Below are positions 1 to 11,021 of a DNA stretch of 64,000 nucleotides, one piece after another (the first letter of the stretch is position 1; every line of letters starts with the position of its first letter). The notes beneath the pieces are model-generated. The model worked only from the letters and a program-made list of their open reading frames with translations. It had not been told where the DNA came from and did not search any database. Location of the stretch: assembly GCA_029558905.1 (NCBI GenBank), contig JAKQCX010000024.1:83511-147510 (forward strand), written 5' to 3'. This DNA comes from Pseudomonadota bacterium. GTDB taxonomy: Bacteria; Pseudomonadota; Gammaproteobacteria; Burkholderiales; Thiobacillaceae. A program made the translations under genes and the position numbers.

Positions 1-1723
1 TGACGATGCCGATGCCGTCATCCTCCACCGTCACCTCCAGCCGGCCTGCGTCGGTACAGACCAGTTGTACGCCGGCATGCCGGGCCCGGGCGTGGTTGAG
101 CACATTGGAGAGGGCCTCGCGCACCACGTGCAGGACGTGGATCTCCTCGTTCGGGGAAAGCACGCAGCCGCCGCGATCCGCTCGCAGGTCGATCTCCAGC
201 TCGCCCCGGTCGGCGAACTCCGCCACGGTTTGGGCCAGGGCGCTGGCCAGGTCTTCGCCTTCCATTCTCAGGCGGAAGGTGGACAGCAGTTCCCGTAACT
301 GGCGATAGGCACCGCTCATGCCTTCCCGCAGTTCCTGCAGCATGTCCTCCGCCTCGGTCTGCCTTTCCGGTTTGTTGATCACGGCCTGCAACCGGCTTAC
401 CTGGATGCGCATGTAGGCCAGGGACTGGGCCAGGGAATCGTGCAGCTCGCGGGCGATGACGGCCCGTTCCTCCAGCAGCGCCAGGCGGCGGTTCTGCTCG
501 ATTCGGCGCTCGGCGCCGATGGCCACGCCGATGTGGCGTGACAGGGCCTCCAGCAGCTGTACCTGCCAGGCTTCCACGTGATGACCCGCGTGTGCATCGA
601 CGATGAGCACGCCATACTGGTGTTCGGTATCGGCCAGAGGGAAGGTGAGGAGCTGGCGCCCCTCCTCCGTGATGCGGGCGCGGGGCGTGTCGGTGCCGTG
701 ACACCAGCCGCAGTCCGCCTTGTCGCAGGGGTTGGCGTCACTCGCCAGCAAGGTCGTGGCGATGACCCGACCCGCATGCCCACCCGGCCCTCCCAGGCAG
801 ACGATACCCCGCCCCATGCCCAGCACATGCTCGATGTCGCGCAGTACCGCCATGTAGGTCTCGCGTCCGGGATGGCTGCCGTGCAGGCGGGCGATGGAGT
901 GGTAGAGCAGCTCCAGGGCCCGGTTGCTGCGCGTCAGCTCCTCGGTCTTGACGGCCACCCGTTCCTCCAGGTTCAGGTAGAGCTTGCGCAGGTCCTCGGC
1001 CATCAGGTTGAAGGCCTGGCCCAGGCGGCCCAGTTCGTCCTCACCCGTGTGGGTACTGCGTACCGTCAGGTCGCCGCCACCCATGCGCGCGGCGCCCGCC
1101 AGCAATTCCTGCAGGGGTTTCACCAGGCCCTGGTGGATGAGGTGCACGGTGAGCAGCACCACCAGTACGGTGATCACCAGGGCCACCCCCAGCACCATCT
1201 GCATGACCAGGATCTTGGCCTCGGTGGCGTCCTCCATCTGTTTCACCAGGTGGTCGATGCCGGCCACGAATCCGCTGACGCGGCGCAGCACGGTCTCCGG
1301 GCTGCCATCCGTGGCCGGGGAGGCGTGCCCCAGGAAGAGGGGGCGCATATCCTGTTGCCAGGCCTGCGTCACCTGCCGATAGCTGTCCTCCAGGTGCGCC
1401 TCCCGGCCCCCGGGCAGCATGGCCCTGATGGCGGCGGAGCGCAGGGTGGATTCGAATTTCTCCACGGCCGCGCGCATGAGTTGACCCTGCTGCGTCGGGC
1501 CGCGTTGGCTGCGGCTGAGGTACAGGCTGGCCAGATGCCAGCTTTGCATGCGCAGGCTGCCGGCCAGGTTGATGGCCTTGCCACTGCCCTGGGTGGACAG
1601 GGCCACCATGCTGGACACGGACATGCCCACCACCGCCAGCAGGGCGATCGCGGCAATGGCACCTCCCAGGCGCGCCACCATGGAGCGTTCGAACCACCCG
1701 GACAGGCCCTGGCCGACGGGCAT
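1..1723 (-). CDS. narX: Nitrate/nitrite sensor histidine kinase NarX (C-terminal end outside window)
   Basis: Inner-membrane sensor kinase that detects periplasmic nitrate/nitrite and phosphorylates a NarL-type regulator. The frame is open from an ATG at 1723, preceded by a GGGAGG ribosome site, to the window edge (574 codons). TM1 is about residues 20-42. A textbook P-box follows at 47-62 (INLAGSLRMQSWHLAS), with the nitrate-binding Arg at 58. TM2 is about 171-195, then HAMP, a central GAF-like module with C333, C338 and C341, and a HisKA_3 box with the phospho-acceptor H428 (ELHDSLAQ). N-box and DDGIGI ATPase motifs lie at the cut end. It is divergent from narK1-narGHJI, the expected target. 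A narL gene would lie to the left and is not seen. The P-box distinguishes it from other NarL-family kinases; NarQ is the only close alternative. Confidence 0.93.
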   Translation of the reverse strand, partial: MPVGQGLSGWFERSMVARLGGAIAAIALLAVVGMSVSSMVALSTQGSGKAINLAGSLRMQSWHLASLYLSRSQRGPTQQGQLMRAAVEKFESTLRSAAIRAMLPGGREAHLEDSYRQVTQAWQQDMRPLFLGHASPATDGSPETVLRRVSGFVAGIDHLVKQMEDATEAKILVMQMVLGVALVITVLVVLLTVHLIHQGLVKPLQELLAGAARMGGGDLTVRSTHTGEDELGRLGQAFNLMAEDLRKLYLNLEERVAVKTEELTRSNRALELLYHSIARLHGSHPGRETYMAVLRDIEHVLGMGRGIVCLGGPGGHAGRVIATTLLASDANPCDKADCGWCHGTDTPRARITEEGRQLLTFPLADTEHQYGVLIVDAHAGHHVEAWQVQLLEALSRHIGVAIGAERRIEQNRRLALLEERAVIARELHDSLAQSLAYMRIQVSRLQAVINKPERQTEAEDMLQELREGMSGAYRQLRELLSTFRLRMEGEDLASALAQTVAEFADRGELEIDLRADRGGCVLSPNEEIHVLHVVREALSNVLNHARARHAGVQLVCTDAGRLEVTVEDDGIGIV

Positions 1724-2077
1724 CAGGATACCCCTCCCGGGCGGCCCGCGCGCATCGTACGAGCCGCGCCTGGCCGCACGCCCAGCCCTTGGCTGACCGA
1801 CCGGCTGCGGATTTCGGACCGACAGGTCGGATATGTGGAACTACTCCTTCTGCACGCCCTATCCATGATCATCTCAAGCCTAGGCAGGCCAACCCCATTC
1901 ATAACAGTAACTTATCCAATACAGCCCATACCCACAAAGTGGTATATGCGCCGTGCGCGTGGTCAGGAGACCCGCTAGGCACACATTTCCCAAAGTTTAT
2001 AGTGGGCATCATGTGATTTCGGACATACAGGTTCTTTGTTCCCGAGATCGTTCCTGTAACGTGTGAGGCCGCGGCAG
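1724..2077. promoter_or_regulatory. Divergent narX / narK1 control region (354 nt, no gene)
   Basis: This stretch separates the outward-reading narX and narK1 starts and has no convincing coding frame. It is visibly more AT-rich than its flanks, especially about 1855-2060. It carries the 7-2-7 NarL-type repeat listed separately. I looked for the FNR consensus TTGAT-N4-ATCAA and saw no good match here, so any oxygen control was not located by eye. Confidence 0.6.
1929..1944. promoter_or_regulatory. Putative NarL-type 7-2-7 operator
   Basis: The sequence TACCCAC-AA-AGTGGTA is two heptamers in inverted orientation with a 2-nt spacer, the arrangement NarL and NarP use (consensus TACYYMT). Each half differs from consensus at one position. 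It lies about 134 nt upstream of narK1 and 206 nt upstream of narX, so it could serve either. Its position next to a NarX gene supports the reading; binding is inferred. Confidence 0.5.
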
Positions 2078-3337
2078 ATGACCACCCACCCGCAGAAGCA
2101 GCTTTCGGTTCTGGCCATGAGCACCCTGGCCTTCACCGTCTGCTTCGCCGTATGGATGATGTTCGCCGTCATCGGCATCCCCATCAAGGAGCAGCTGGGC
2201 CTGAACGAAACCCAGTTCGGCACCCTCATCGCCACGCCGGTGCTCACCGGTTCCCTCATCCGCCTGCCCCTGGGCATGTGGACGGACAGGTTCGGTGGAC
2301 GCATCGTCTTCTTCACCCTCATGCTGGCCACGGTGCTGCCCATCTGGCTCATCGAATACGCCACCCGTTTCTGGCATTTCCTGGTCATCGGCCTGTTCGT
2401 GGGTCTGGCAGGCGGCTCTTTTTCCGTGGGCATCGCCTACTGCGCCCGCTGGTTCGAGAAGGGACGCCAGGGCATGGCCATGGGGGTGTTCGGTGCCGGC
2501 AACTCCGGCGCCGCCGTGACCAAGCTGGTGGCCCCCGCCATCGTCGTGGCCTACGGCTGGACCATGGTGCCCCAGGTGTATGCCGTGGCCATGCTGGTGA
2601 CGGCCCTGCTGTTCTGGCTGTTCACCTACGACGACCCCGCCCATCGGGTGCCCTCCCATGTCTCGGTGAAGGAGCAGTTGCGGGCCCTGAAGGACCCCAC
2701 GGTGTGGAAGTACTGCCAGTACTACTCCATCGTCTTCGGCGGCTACGTGGCCCTTTCCCTGTGGATGACCAAGTACTACGTCAGCGAGTATGGCTTCGAT
2801 CTGAAGGTCGCGGCCTTCCTGGCGGCCTGTTTCTCCCTGCCCGGGGGTGTGCTGCGCGCCGTGGGTGGCTGGATGTCGGACCGCTGGGGTGCGCACCGGG
2901 TGACCTGGTGGGTGCTGTGGGTGTCCTGGATCTGCCTGTTCATCCTGTCTTATCCCCAGACCGAATTCACGGTGAAGACCGTGACCGGGTCCCAGACCTT
3001 CCACATCTACCTGTCCCCCGAGGTGTTCACCGCCCTGATGTTCACCGTGGGCGTGGCCTTTGCCTTCGGCAAGGCCAGTGTCTTCAAGTACATCTCCGAC
3101 GAGTACCCGCACAACATCGGCGTCATCTCCGGCATCGTCGGCCTGGTGGGCGGTCTGGGAGGCTTCCTCCTGCCCATCCTGTTCGGCGCCCTGGTGGACC
3201 TGACCGGCATCCGTTCCTCCGCCTTCATGCTCATGTACGGCGTGGTCTGGGTGTCCCTGATCTGGATGTACACCACCGAGGTGCGCAAGATGGACTTCAT
3301 CAAGAAGCCCAGCGACGCCCTGGACAACCTGGAATGA
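2078..3337 (+). CDS. narK1: Nitrate/nitrite transporter, NarK1 type
   Basis: MFS carrier of the nitrate/nitrite porter family, 419 aa with about 12 membrane segments. The loop after TM2 has the family signature RLPLGMWTDRFGGR. It is the first gene of the narK1-narK2-narGHJI run. NarK1-type proteins are thought to be nitrate/proton symporters that start respiration, with the NarK2 partner exchanging nitrate for nitrite; this division of labour is family knowledge, not visible here. The ATG at 2078 is chosen because GAGG lies nine bases upstream; an in-frame GTG at 2063 would add five residues. narK2 follows after 33 nt. Confidence 0.92.
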   Translation: MTTHPQKQLSVLAMSTLAFTVCFAVWMMFAVIGIPIKEQLGLNETQFGTLIATPVLTGSLIRLPLGMWTDRFGGRIVFFTLMLATVLPIWLIEYATRFWHFLVIGLFVGLAGGSFSVGIAYCARWFEKGRQGMAMGVFGAGNSGAAVTKLVAPAIVVAYGWTMVPQVYAVAMLVTALLFWLFTYDDPAHRVPSHVSVKEQLRALKDPTVWKYCQYYSIVFGGYVALSLWMTKYYVSEYGFDLKVAAFLAACFSLPGGVLRAVGGWMSDRWGAHRVTWWVLWVSWICLFILSYPQTEFTVKTVTGSQTFHIYLSPEVFTALMFTVGVAFAFGKASVFKYISDEYPHNIGVISGIVGLVGGLGGFLLPILFGALVDLTGIRSSAFMLMYGVVWVSLIWMYTTEVRKMDFIKKPSDALDNLE

Positions 3338-3370
3338 CCCCTTTCGCTAATCGTCGCTACGGAGTGCTTG

Positions 3371-4984
3371 ATGGCAGTTCATATTGAAAAATGGGACGTG
3401 GAAGACCACGACTTCTGGGAAAACGAGGGCCGGGCCATCGCCAACCGCAATCTGTGGATCTCGATCCCCAGCCTGCTGCTGGGCTTCGCCATCTGGATGA
3501 TGTGGGGCATCATCACCGTGCAGATGCTGAACCTGGGTTTCCCCTTCAGTCAGGAAGACATGTTCAGCCTGACCGCCATCGCCGGTCTGTCCGGCGCCAC
3601 CCTGCGCATTCCGTCCTCCTTCTTCATCCGCATCGCCGGCGGGCGCAACAGCATCTTCCTCACCACGGCACTGCTCATGCTGCCGGCCATCGGTACCGGC
3701 ATCGCCCTGCAGGACAAGTCCACGCCCCTGTGGGTGTTCCAGCTCCTGGCCCTGCTGTCCGGCATCGGTGGCGGCAATTTTGCCTGTTCCATGTCCAACA
3801 TCAGCACCTTCTTTCCCAGGCGCCAGCAGGGTACCGCCCTGGGGTTGAATGCCGGCCTGGGCAATTTTGGCGTCACCACCATGCAGATCCTCATCCCCCT
3901 GGTGATGACCGCGGGGGTGTTCGGCGCCCTGGCGGGCGCGCCCATGGAGCTGGTGAAGGATTCGGGCTGGATCCTGGGCAAGATCGCCGCAGGTACGCCC
4001 ACCTGGGTCCAGAACGCGGGCTGGGTCTGGATGGTGGCCCTGGTTCCTCTGGCCTTCCTGGGCTGGTTCGGCATGAACAACCTGTTGCCCATCTCGCCCG
4101 GCATCGGGGGTACCTTGCCGGCCTTCATCAAGATCCTATGGCTTTATGGGCTGGCCTTCGCCACCGCCGGTGTGGGTCTGTATCTCTATCTGCCCGCGGC
4201 GGCGGGTGGGCTCGGGCTGCTCAACATGTGGGTGGCCCTGCCCCTGATCATGGTGGGCACCCTATTCGTCATGCGCCTGTTCGCCATCGGCGAGATGAAG
4301 GCGGGCATCCAGAAGCAGTTCGGCATCTTCTCCAACAAGCACACCTGGTCGATGACCGCCCTGTATGTGGTGACCTTCGGCAGCTTCATCGGCTTCTCCG
4401 CCGCCGTGCCCCTGTCCATCACGGTGATCTTCGGCGACCAGCACATCCTGGACCCCGTCACCCAGACCTGGACCCACGTCAAGAATCCCAACGCCCCCTC
4501 GGCGCTGACCTATGCCTGGATCGGCCCCTTCGTGGGTGCCCTGGTGCGACCCATCGGCGGCTGGATCTCCGACAAGGTGGGGGGCTCCATCGTCACCCAG
4601 ATCATCTCCGCGGTCATGGTGGGGGCCTCGGTCTATGCCGGCTGGATCATGATGCAGGCTTACCATTCCGCCACGCCGGAAGCCTATTTCACTCCCTTCC
4701 TGCTCACCTTCGTGCTGGTGTTCGCCGCTTCCGGCATCGGCAACGGCTCCACCTTCCGTACCGTGGGCGTGATCTTCGATCGCACCCAGGCCGGCCCCGT
4801 CCTAGGCTGGACCTCCGCCGTGGCCGCCTATGGCTCCTTTATCGCCCCCGAGGTGATCAAGGGCCAGCTCAAGGCCGGTACCCCGGAAAACGCCATGTAC
4901 GGCTTTGCCATCTTCTACGCCCTCTGTCTGGTACTGAACTGGTGGTTCTACCTGCGCCCTGCCAGCGAGATTCGCAATCCCTGA
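3371..4984 (+). CDS. narK2: Nitrate/nitrite transporter, NarK2 type
   Basis: Second MFS nitrate/nitrite porter, 537 aa, longer than NarK1 because of an extended central loop and extra hydrophobic segments. A cytoplasmic N-terminus precedes the first membrane helix. Conserved features include the Asn/Gly-rich signature near GGGNFACSMSNIS and a second one at GIGNGSTFRTVG, the nitrate-signature regions of the family. It is expected to export nitrite in exchange for nitrate. GGAG at 3361-3364 favours ATG 3371 over an in-frame TTG three bases earlier. narG starts 24 nt downstream. Separate adjacent narK1 and narK2 genes are seen in denitrifiers such as Pseudomonas and Thiobacillus; in Paracoccus they are fused. 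Confidence 0.92.
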   Translation: MAVHIEKWDVEDHDFWENEGRAIANRNLWISIPSLLLGFAIWMMWGIITVQMLNLGFPFSQEDMFSLTAIAGLSGATLRIPSSFFIRIAGGRNSIFLTTALLMLPAIGTGIALQDKSTPLWVFQLLALLSGIGGGNFACSMSNISTFFPRRQQGTALGLNAGLGNFGVTTMQILIPLVMTAGVFGALAGAPMELVKDSGWILGKIAAGTPTWVQNAGWVWMVALVPLAFLGWFGMNNLLPISPGIGGTLPAFIKILWLYGLAFATAGVGLYLYLPAAAGGLGLLNMWVALPLIMVGTLFVMRLFAIGEMKAGIQKQFGIFSNKHTWSMTALYVVTFGSFIGFSAAVPLSITVIFGDQHILDPVTQTWTHVKNPNAPSALTYAWIGPFVGALVRPIGGWISDKVGGSIVTQIISAVMVGASVYAGWIMMQAYHSATPEAYFTPFLLTFVLVFAASGIGNGSTFRTVGVIFDRTQAGPVLGWTSAVAAYGSFIAPEVIKGQLKAGTPENAMYGFAIFYALCLVLNWWFYLRPASEIRNP

Positions 4985-5008
4985 TTCACGGATTCACAGG
5001 AGAAAAAC

Positions 5009-8000
5009 ATGAGTCACTTTCTGGACCGTCTCACCTACTTCAGCCATCCGCGCGAGCCCTTCTCCAACGGCCATGGCATCAAGACCGTCGAGGACCGCAA
5101 GTGGGAGGACGCCTACCGCAACCGCTGGCGCCACGACAAGATCGTGCGCTCCACCCATGGCGTGAACTGCACCGGTGGCTGCTCCTGGAAGATCTTCGTG
5201 AAGAACGGTCTGGTGTCCTTCGAGATGCAGCAGACCGACTATCCCCGCACGCGCGACGACATGCCCAACCATGAGCCCAGGGGGTGCCAGCGCGGCGCCT
5301 CCTTCTCCTGGTATCTGTACAGCCCGCACCGCATCAAGCACCCCATGGTGCGCGGACGCCTGCTGGACCTGTACCGGGCCGAGAAGAAGGGTGGCAAGGA
5401 CCCGGTGGAGGCCTGGGCCGCCATTCAGGCGGACAGTGCCAAGCGCGACAAGTACGTGAAGGTGCGCGGCCTGGGGGGCTTCGTGCGCACCACCTGGGAC
5501 GAGGTGCTGGAGATCGCCGCCGCCGCCAACGTCTACACCATCCAGAAATGGGGCCCGGACCGCATCTATGGCTTTTCGCCCATTCCGGCCATGTCCATGA
5601 TCTCGTATGCCGCCGGCTCGCGTTACCTGTCCCTCATCGGAGGTGCCTGCGGCTCCTTCTACGACTGGTATTGCGACCTGCCGGTGGCCAGCCCCCAGAC
5701 CTGGGGCGAGCAGACCGACGTGCCCGAGGCCGCCGACTGGTACAACTCCACCTACATCATCATCGCCGGCGCCAACCTGCCCATGACGCGCACGCCGGAT
5801 GCCCACTTCGCCATCGAGACCCGCTACAAGGGCACCAAGGTGGTGTCCATGTCGCCGGACTACGCAGAGTTTTGCAAGTTCGCCGACCTGTGGATGCCGG
5901 TACGTCAGGGCACCGACTCCGCCGCCTTCATGGCCATGGGCCACGTGGCCCTGAAAGAGTTCTACATCCAGCGTCAGGTTCCCTATTTCCAGGAATACGC
6001 GCGCAAGTACACCGACCTGCCCATGCAGGTGATGCTGCGCCCCTACACGGGCCCGGAGGGCGGCTACGTGACCGACCGCAACCTGCGCGCCTCGGACTTC
6101 GCCGATGCCATGGGTGAGGCCAACAACCCCGAGTGGAAGACCATCGGCTACGACGAGATCTCCGGCCGGTTCGTGGTGCCCAACGGCTCCATCGGCTTCC
6201 GCTGGGGCGAGGAGGGCAAGTGGAATCTGCTCGAGAGCGCGGCCGGCGCCGATACCCGGCTGGAACTCAGCTGCCAGGGCAAGGCCGGCAGCGAGGTGGT
6301 GAGTGTGGGCTTCCCCCACTTCACCCCGGGGGAGCCGGAACTGCTGTTCCGCAACGTGCCGGCACGCCGCGTGCAGCGGGCCGATGGCAGCCAGGCCCTG
6401 GTGGCCTCGGTGTTCGACCTGATGGTGGCCCAGTACGGTATTGACCGGGGCCTGGGGGGGGGCAACGTGACGGCGGACTACGGCGATGCCAGCGTGGCCT
6501 ATACCCCGGCCTGGGCAGAGAAGGTCACCGGGGTGAAGAAGGCGGACCTGGAGCGTACCGGCCGGGAGTTCGCCGACAATGCCGCCAAGACCCAGGGCAA
6601 GTCCATGGTCATCATGGGCGCGGCCATCAACCACTGGTACCACCACGACCAGTCCTACCGCGCCATCATGAACCTGCTGCACCTGTGCGGCTGCGTCGGC
6701 CAGAGCGGTGGCGGCTGGGCCCACTACGTGGGGCAGGAGAAGCTGCGGCCCCAGGCCGGCTGGGCCCCCATCGCCTTCGGTCTGGACTGGCATCGGCCGC
6801 CGCGGCAGCAGAACTCCACCTCCTACTGGTACTTCCATACCGACCAGTGGCGTTACGAGACGGTGAAGGGTGACCAGTTGCTGTCCCCCGCCGGCAAGAA
6901 CCGCAACAAGGGCTACAGTCTGGCGGATTACAACGTGGTGGCCACGCGCCTGGGCTGGCTGCCGTCCGCACCCCATTTCAACCGCAACCCCCTCGAGTTG
7001 GCCGCCGAGGCCGCCAAGGCTGGTGCCACCGACGAGGCGGGCACGGCGAAATACGTGGCCGAGCAGTTGAAGTCCGGCGCCCTGGACGTGGCCTATGCCG
7101 ACCCGGACAATCCGGTGAACTGGCCGCGCAACCTCATCGTCTGGCGGGGCAACCTCATCGGCACCTCCGCCAAGGGCCACGAGTACTTCCTCAAGCACCT
7201 GCTGGGCGCGCAGAACGGCGTGCTGCAGGAAGGTGGCGCGGGCAACGACTGCAAGGAAGTGAAATGGCTGGAGCAGGCCCCGGTGGGCAAGCTGGACCTG
7301 ATGGTGGACATCAACTTCCGCCTCAATTCCACCGGTGCCTACGCCGACATCATCCTGCCAACCGCCACCTGGTACGAGAAGCACGATCTCAACACCACGG
7401 ACATGCATCCCTTCGTGCATCCCCTGTCGGAGGCGGTGAGTCCGGGATGGGAATCCAAGTCCGACTGGCAGATCTTCCGTGCCCTGGCGAAGAAGTTCTC
7501 CGCGCTGGCGGGCAAGCATCTGGGGGTGAAGCAGGACCTGGTGGCCCTGCCCATGCAACACGATTCCCCCTTCGAGCTGGCCCAGCCCCTGGGCGATGCC
7601 CTGGACTGGAAGCGGGGCGACTGCGAGCCCATCCCCGGCAAGACCATGCCGCTCATCAAGCTGGTGGAGCGGGACTACAGCCAGACCTACAGCAAGTTCA
7701 TCGCACTGGGGCCATTGATGACCAGGATTGGCAACAACGTGAAAGGCCTGGACTGGAACACGGAGAAGGAATATCAGGAGCTGGCCAGCCTCAACCGCAC
7801 GGTCACCGAGCCCGGAGTTTCCCAGGGCATGCCCAGCCTGGAGGATGACATCGGCGTGTGCGATGCGGTCATGCGCATGGCGCCGGAGACCAATGGCGAG
7901 GTGGCGCACAAGTCCTGGCATGCCCTGTCCAAGAAGACCGGTATCGACCACAGCCACCTGTATTCCGGGCGCCATGAGGAAAAGATCACCTTCCGCGACA

Positions 8001-8767
8001 TCCAGGCCCAGCCGCGCAAGATCATCACTGCGCCCACCTGGTCCGGCATCGAATCGGAGAGCGTGTCCTACACCGCCGGCTATACCAATGTGCACGAGCA
8101 CATCCCCTTCCGCACCCTGACCGGCCGCGCGCATTTCTACCAGGACCATGAGTGGATGCTGGACTTCGGCGAGGGCTTCTGCTGCTTCCGCCCGCCGGTG
8201 GACATGCAGGAGCACAAGAAGGTCCCCGCCAGCGTCACCAAGGGCCCACATCTGGTGCTGTCCTGGATCACCCCGCACTCCAAGTGGGGCATCCATTCCA
8301 CCTACCAGGACAATCTGCGCATGCTCAACCTGTTCCGCGGTGGGCCTTACTTCTGGATCGCCGAAGAGGACGCCAAGAGCGTGGGCATCCAGGACAACGA
8401 CTGGGTGGAGGCGGTGAACGCCAACGGCGCCACGGTGGCGCGTGCGGTGGTCTCGCAGCGCGTGCCGCGGGGCATGGCGCTGATGTATCACGCCCAGGAG
8501 AAAAACGTGAACGTGCCGGGCAGTCCCACCACGGGCAAGCGCGGCGGCATCCTCAACTCGGTCACCCGGGTCATCGTCAAGCCGACGCACATGATCGGCG
8601 GCTATGCCCAGCTGTCCTACAGCTTCAATTACTACGGCCCCGTGGGCAGCAACCGGGACGAGACGGTGGTGGTACGCAAGATCGACCAGAACGTGGATTG
8701 GTTGGAGCGGCCCCTCACGCCGGATCGTGAGCAGCAGCGTAACCCGGTGGGCGTGGGACCCCGGTGA
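5009..8767 (+). CDS. narG: Respiratory nitrate reductase alpha subunit NarG
   Basis: Catalytic Mo-bisMGD subunit that reduces nitrate to nitrite on the cytoplasmic side, using quinol electrons delivered through NarI and NarH. Full family length at 1252 aa. The FS0 iron-sulfur ligands are H50, C54, C58 and C93, the unusual His ligand being typical of NarG. The Mo ligand Asp is D223, in the motif YCDLPVASPQTWGEQTDVPE. ATG 5009 has a strong AGGAG. It has no Tat-type export signal, as expected for NarG. The following gap to narH (142 nt) is unusually long for this operon. Confidence 0.98.
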   Translation: MSHFLDRLTYFSHPREPFSNGHGIKTVEDRKWEDAYRNRWRHDKIVRSTHGVNCTGGCSWKIFVKNGLVSFEMQQTDYPRTRDDMPNHEPRGCQRGASFSWYLYSPHRIKHPMVRGRLLDLYRAEKKGGKDPVEAWAAIQADSAKRDKYVKVRGLGGFVRTTWDEVLEIAAAANVYTIQKWGPDRIYGFSPIPAMSMISYAAGSRYLSLIGGACGSFYDWYCDLPVASPQTWGEQTDVPEAADWYNSTYIIIAGANLPMTRTPDAHFAIETRYKGTKVVSMSPDYAEFCKFADLWMPVRQGTDSAAFMAMGHVALKEFYIQRQVPYFQEYARKYTDLPMQVMLRPYTGPEGGYVTDRNLRASDFADAMGEANNPEWKTIGYDEISGRFVVPNGSIGFRWGEEGKWNLLESAAGADTRLELSCQGKAGSEVVSVGFPHFTPGEPELLFRNVPARRVQRADGSQALVASVFDLMVAQYGIDRGLGGGNVTADYGDASVAYTPAWAEKVTGVKKADLERTGREFADNAAKTQGKSMVIMGAAINHWYHHDQSYRAIMNLLHLCGCVGQSGGGWAHYVGQEKLRPQAGWAPIAFGLDWHRPPRQQNSTSYWYFHTDQWRYETVKGDQLLSPAGKNRNKGYSLADYNVVATRLGWLPSAPHFNRNPLELAAEAAKAGATDEAGTAKYVAEQLKSGALDVAYADPDNPVNWPRNLIVWRGNLIGTSAKGHEYFLKHLLGAQNGVLQEGGAGNDCKEVKWLEQAPVGKLDLMVDINFRLNSTGAYADIILPTATWYEKHDLNTTDMHPFVHPLSEAVSPGWESKSDWQIFRALAKKFSALAGKHLGVKQDLVALPMQHDSPFELAQPLGDALDWKRGDCEPIPGKTMPLIKLVERDYSQTYSKFIALGPLMTRIGNNVKGLDWNTEKEYQELASLNRTVTEPGVSQGMPSLEDDIGVCDAVMRMAPETNGEVAHKSWHALSKKTGIDHSHLYSGRHEEKITFRDIQAQPRKIITAPTWSGIESESVSYTAGYTNVHEHIPFRTLTGRAHFYQDHEWMLDFGEGFCCFRPPVDMQEHKKVPASVTKGPHLVLSWITPHSKWGIHSTYQDNLRMLNLFRGGPYFWIAEEDAKSVGIQDNDWVEAVNANGATVARAVVSQRVPRGMALMYHAQEKNVNVPGSPTTGKRGGILNSVTRVIVKPTHMIGGYAQLSYSFNYYGPVGSNRDETVVVRKIDQNVDWLERPLTPDREQQRNPVGVGPR

Positions 8768-8909
8768 GAGGGTTCAGGCACGTGTCTTACAGCGCGACCG
8801 CAGGCGCGGGTTGCAAAGGGTTCGACCGTCGGGGTCTTCGGGGTGACGGGTCTCGTGGCTGGGTCACACCACTCCGGGGCCCCGGCGGTAAACAAAACAG
8901 GAGAATGGA
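8768..8909 (+). other. Structured 142-nt spacer between narG and narH
   Basis: narG and narH are normally a few bases apart, but here 142 nt intervene with no coding frame. The spacer has a perfect 12-nt palindrome CCGGGGCCCCGG at 8874-8885 and a GTGAC/GTCAC inverted pair just before it (about 8843-8868). narH has its own strong site (AACAGGAG). The spacer could form an mRNA processing or attenuation structure, or be decayed inserted sequence. Confidence 0.5.
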
Positions 8910-10457
<1,548 letters not shown>

Positions 10458-10470
10458 GAAAGGACACACC

Positions 10471-11007
10471 ATGTTCTACAAACTGCTGGCCAGGCTGCTG
10501 GCCTATCCGGACGAGGCGCTGCTGGCTGCCTTGCCGCAACTGCATGGTGTCCTGAACCAGGGCCTTGAGGCGGCGGAGTACCTGGTGCTGGAGCGCTTCC
10601 TGCGACACCTGGCGAGCATGCCTCTCACCGAGTCGCAGGCGGACTATGTGCAGACCTTCGACCTCACGCCGGAGCATGCCCTGCATCTGACCCACCACCT
10701 GTTCGGTGACGACAAGAACCGCGGTCCGGCACTCATCGATCTGTCCGAGTATTACAAGCAGTACGGTCTGGAGATCGCCGTGCATGACGGCGGCTTCGGT
10801 GAGCTGCCGGATTTCCTGCCCCTGATGCTGGAATTCTGCGCCCAACTGGCGGAGGACGAAGCACGCATGTTCCTGTCCAAATGGACCAAGGTACTGAACC
10901 AGCTGGCCAGCAACCTGGAAGAGGCCGCCAGCCCCTACGCCCCCCTGGTCCGCTTGTTGGAACAACGCAGCCGTCTGGGCCAAACCCTGACCGTGGCCAC
11001 GGCCTGA
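10471..11007 (+). CDS. narJ: Nitrate reductase assembly chaperone NarJ
   Basis: System-specific cytoplasmic chaperone (TorD/DmsD/NarJ superfamily, all-helical) that binds apo-NarG, aids insertion of FeS and Mo-bisMGD and holds the enzyme back from the membrane until complete. It is 178 aa and starts MFYKLLARLLAYPDE, a characteristic opening. The ATG at 10471 follows GAAAGGA; an upstream in-frame extension overlaps narH and has no support. It is not part of the final enzyme. narI starts 14 nt later. Confidence 0.95.
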   Translation: MFYKLLARLLAYPDEALLAALPQLHGVLNQGLEAAEYLVLERFLRHLASMPLTESQADYVQTFDLTPEHALHLTHHLFGDDKNRGPALIDLSEYYKQYGLEIAVHDGGFGELPDFLPLMLEFCAQLAEDEARMFLSKWTKVLNQLASNLEEAASPYAPLVRLLEQRSRLGQTLTVATA

Positions 11008-11021
11008 ATCTGGAGAGCGAC

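Noticed and set aside
1..1723. Several shorter minus-strand and plus-strand frames within the narX region
   Set aside because: The real NarX frame has no stop within the window and so is easy to miss; the others are Arg- or His-rich shadows.
1855..1880. ATGATCATCTCAAG as an FNR box for narK1/narX
   Set aside because: The spacer is 3 instead of 4 and only one half fits.
4994..8590. Open frame of about 1200 codons on the minus strand opposite narG
   Set aside because: Its translation is rich in His, Val, Gly and Leu without domain pattern, as expected from reading a GC-rich gene backwards. narG on the plus strand has all family motifs.
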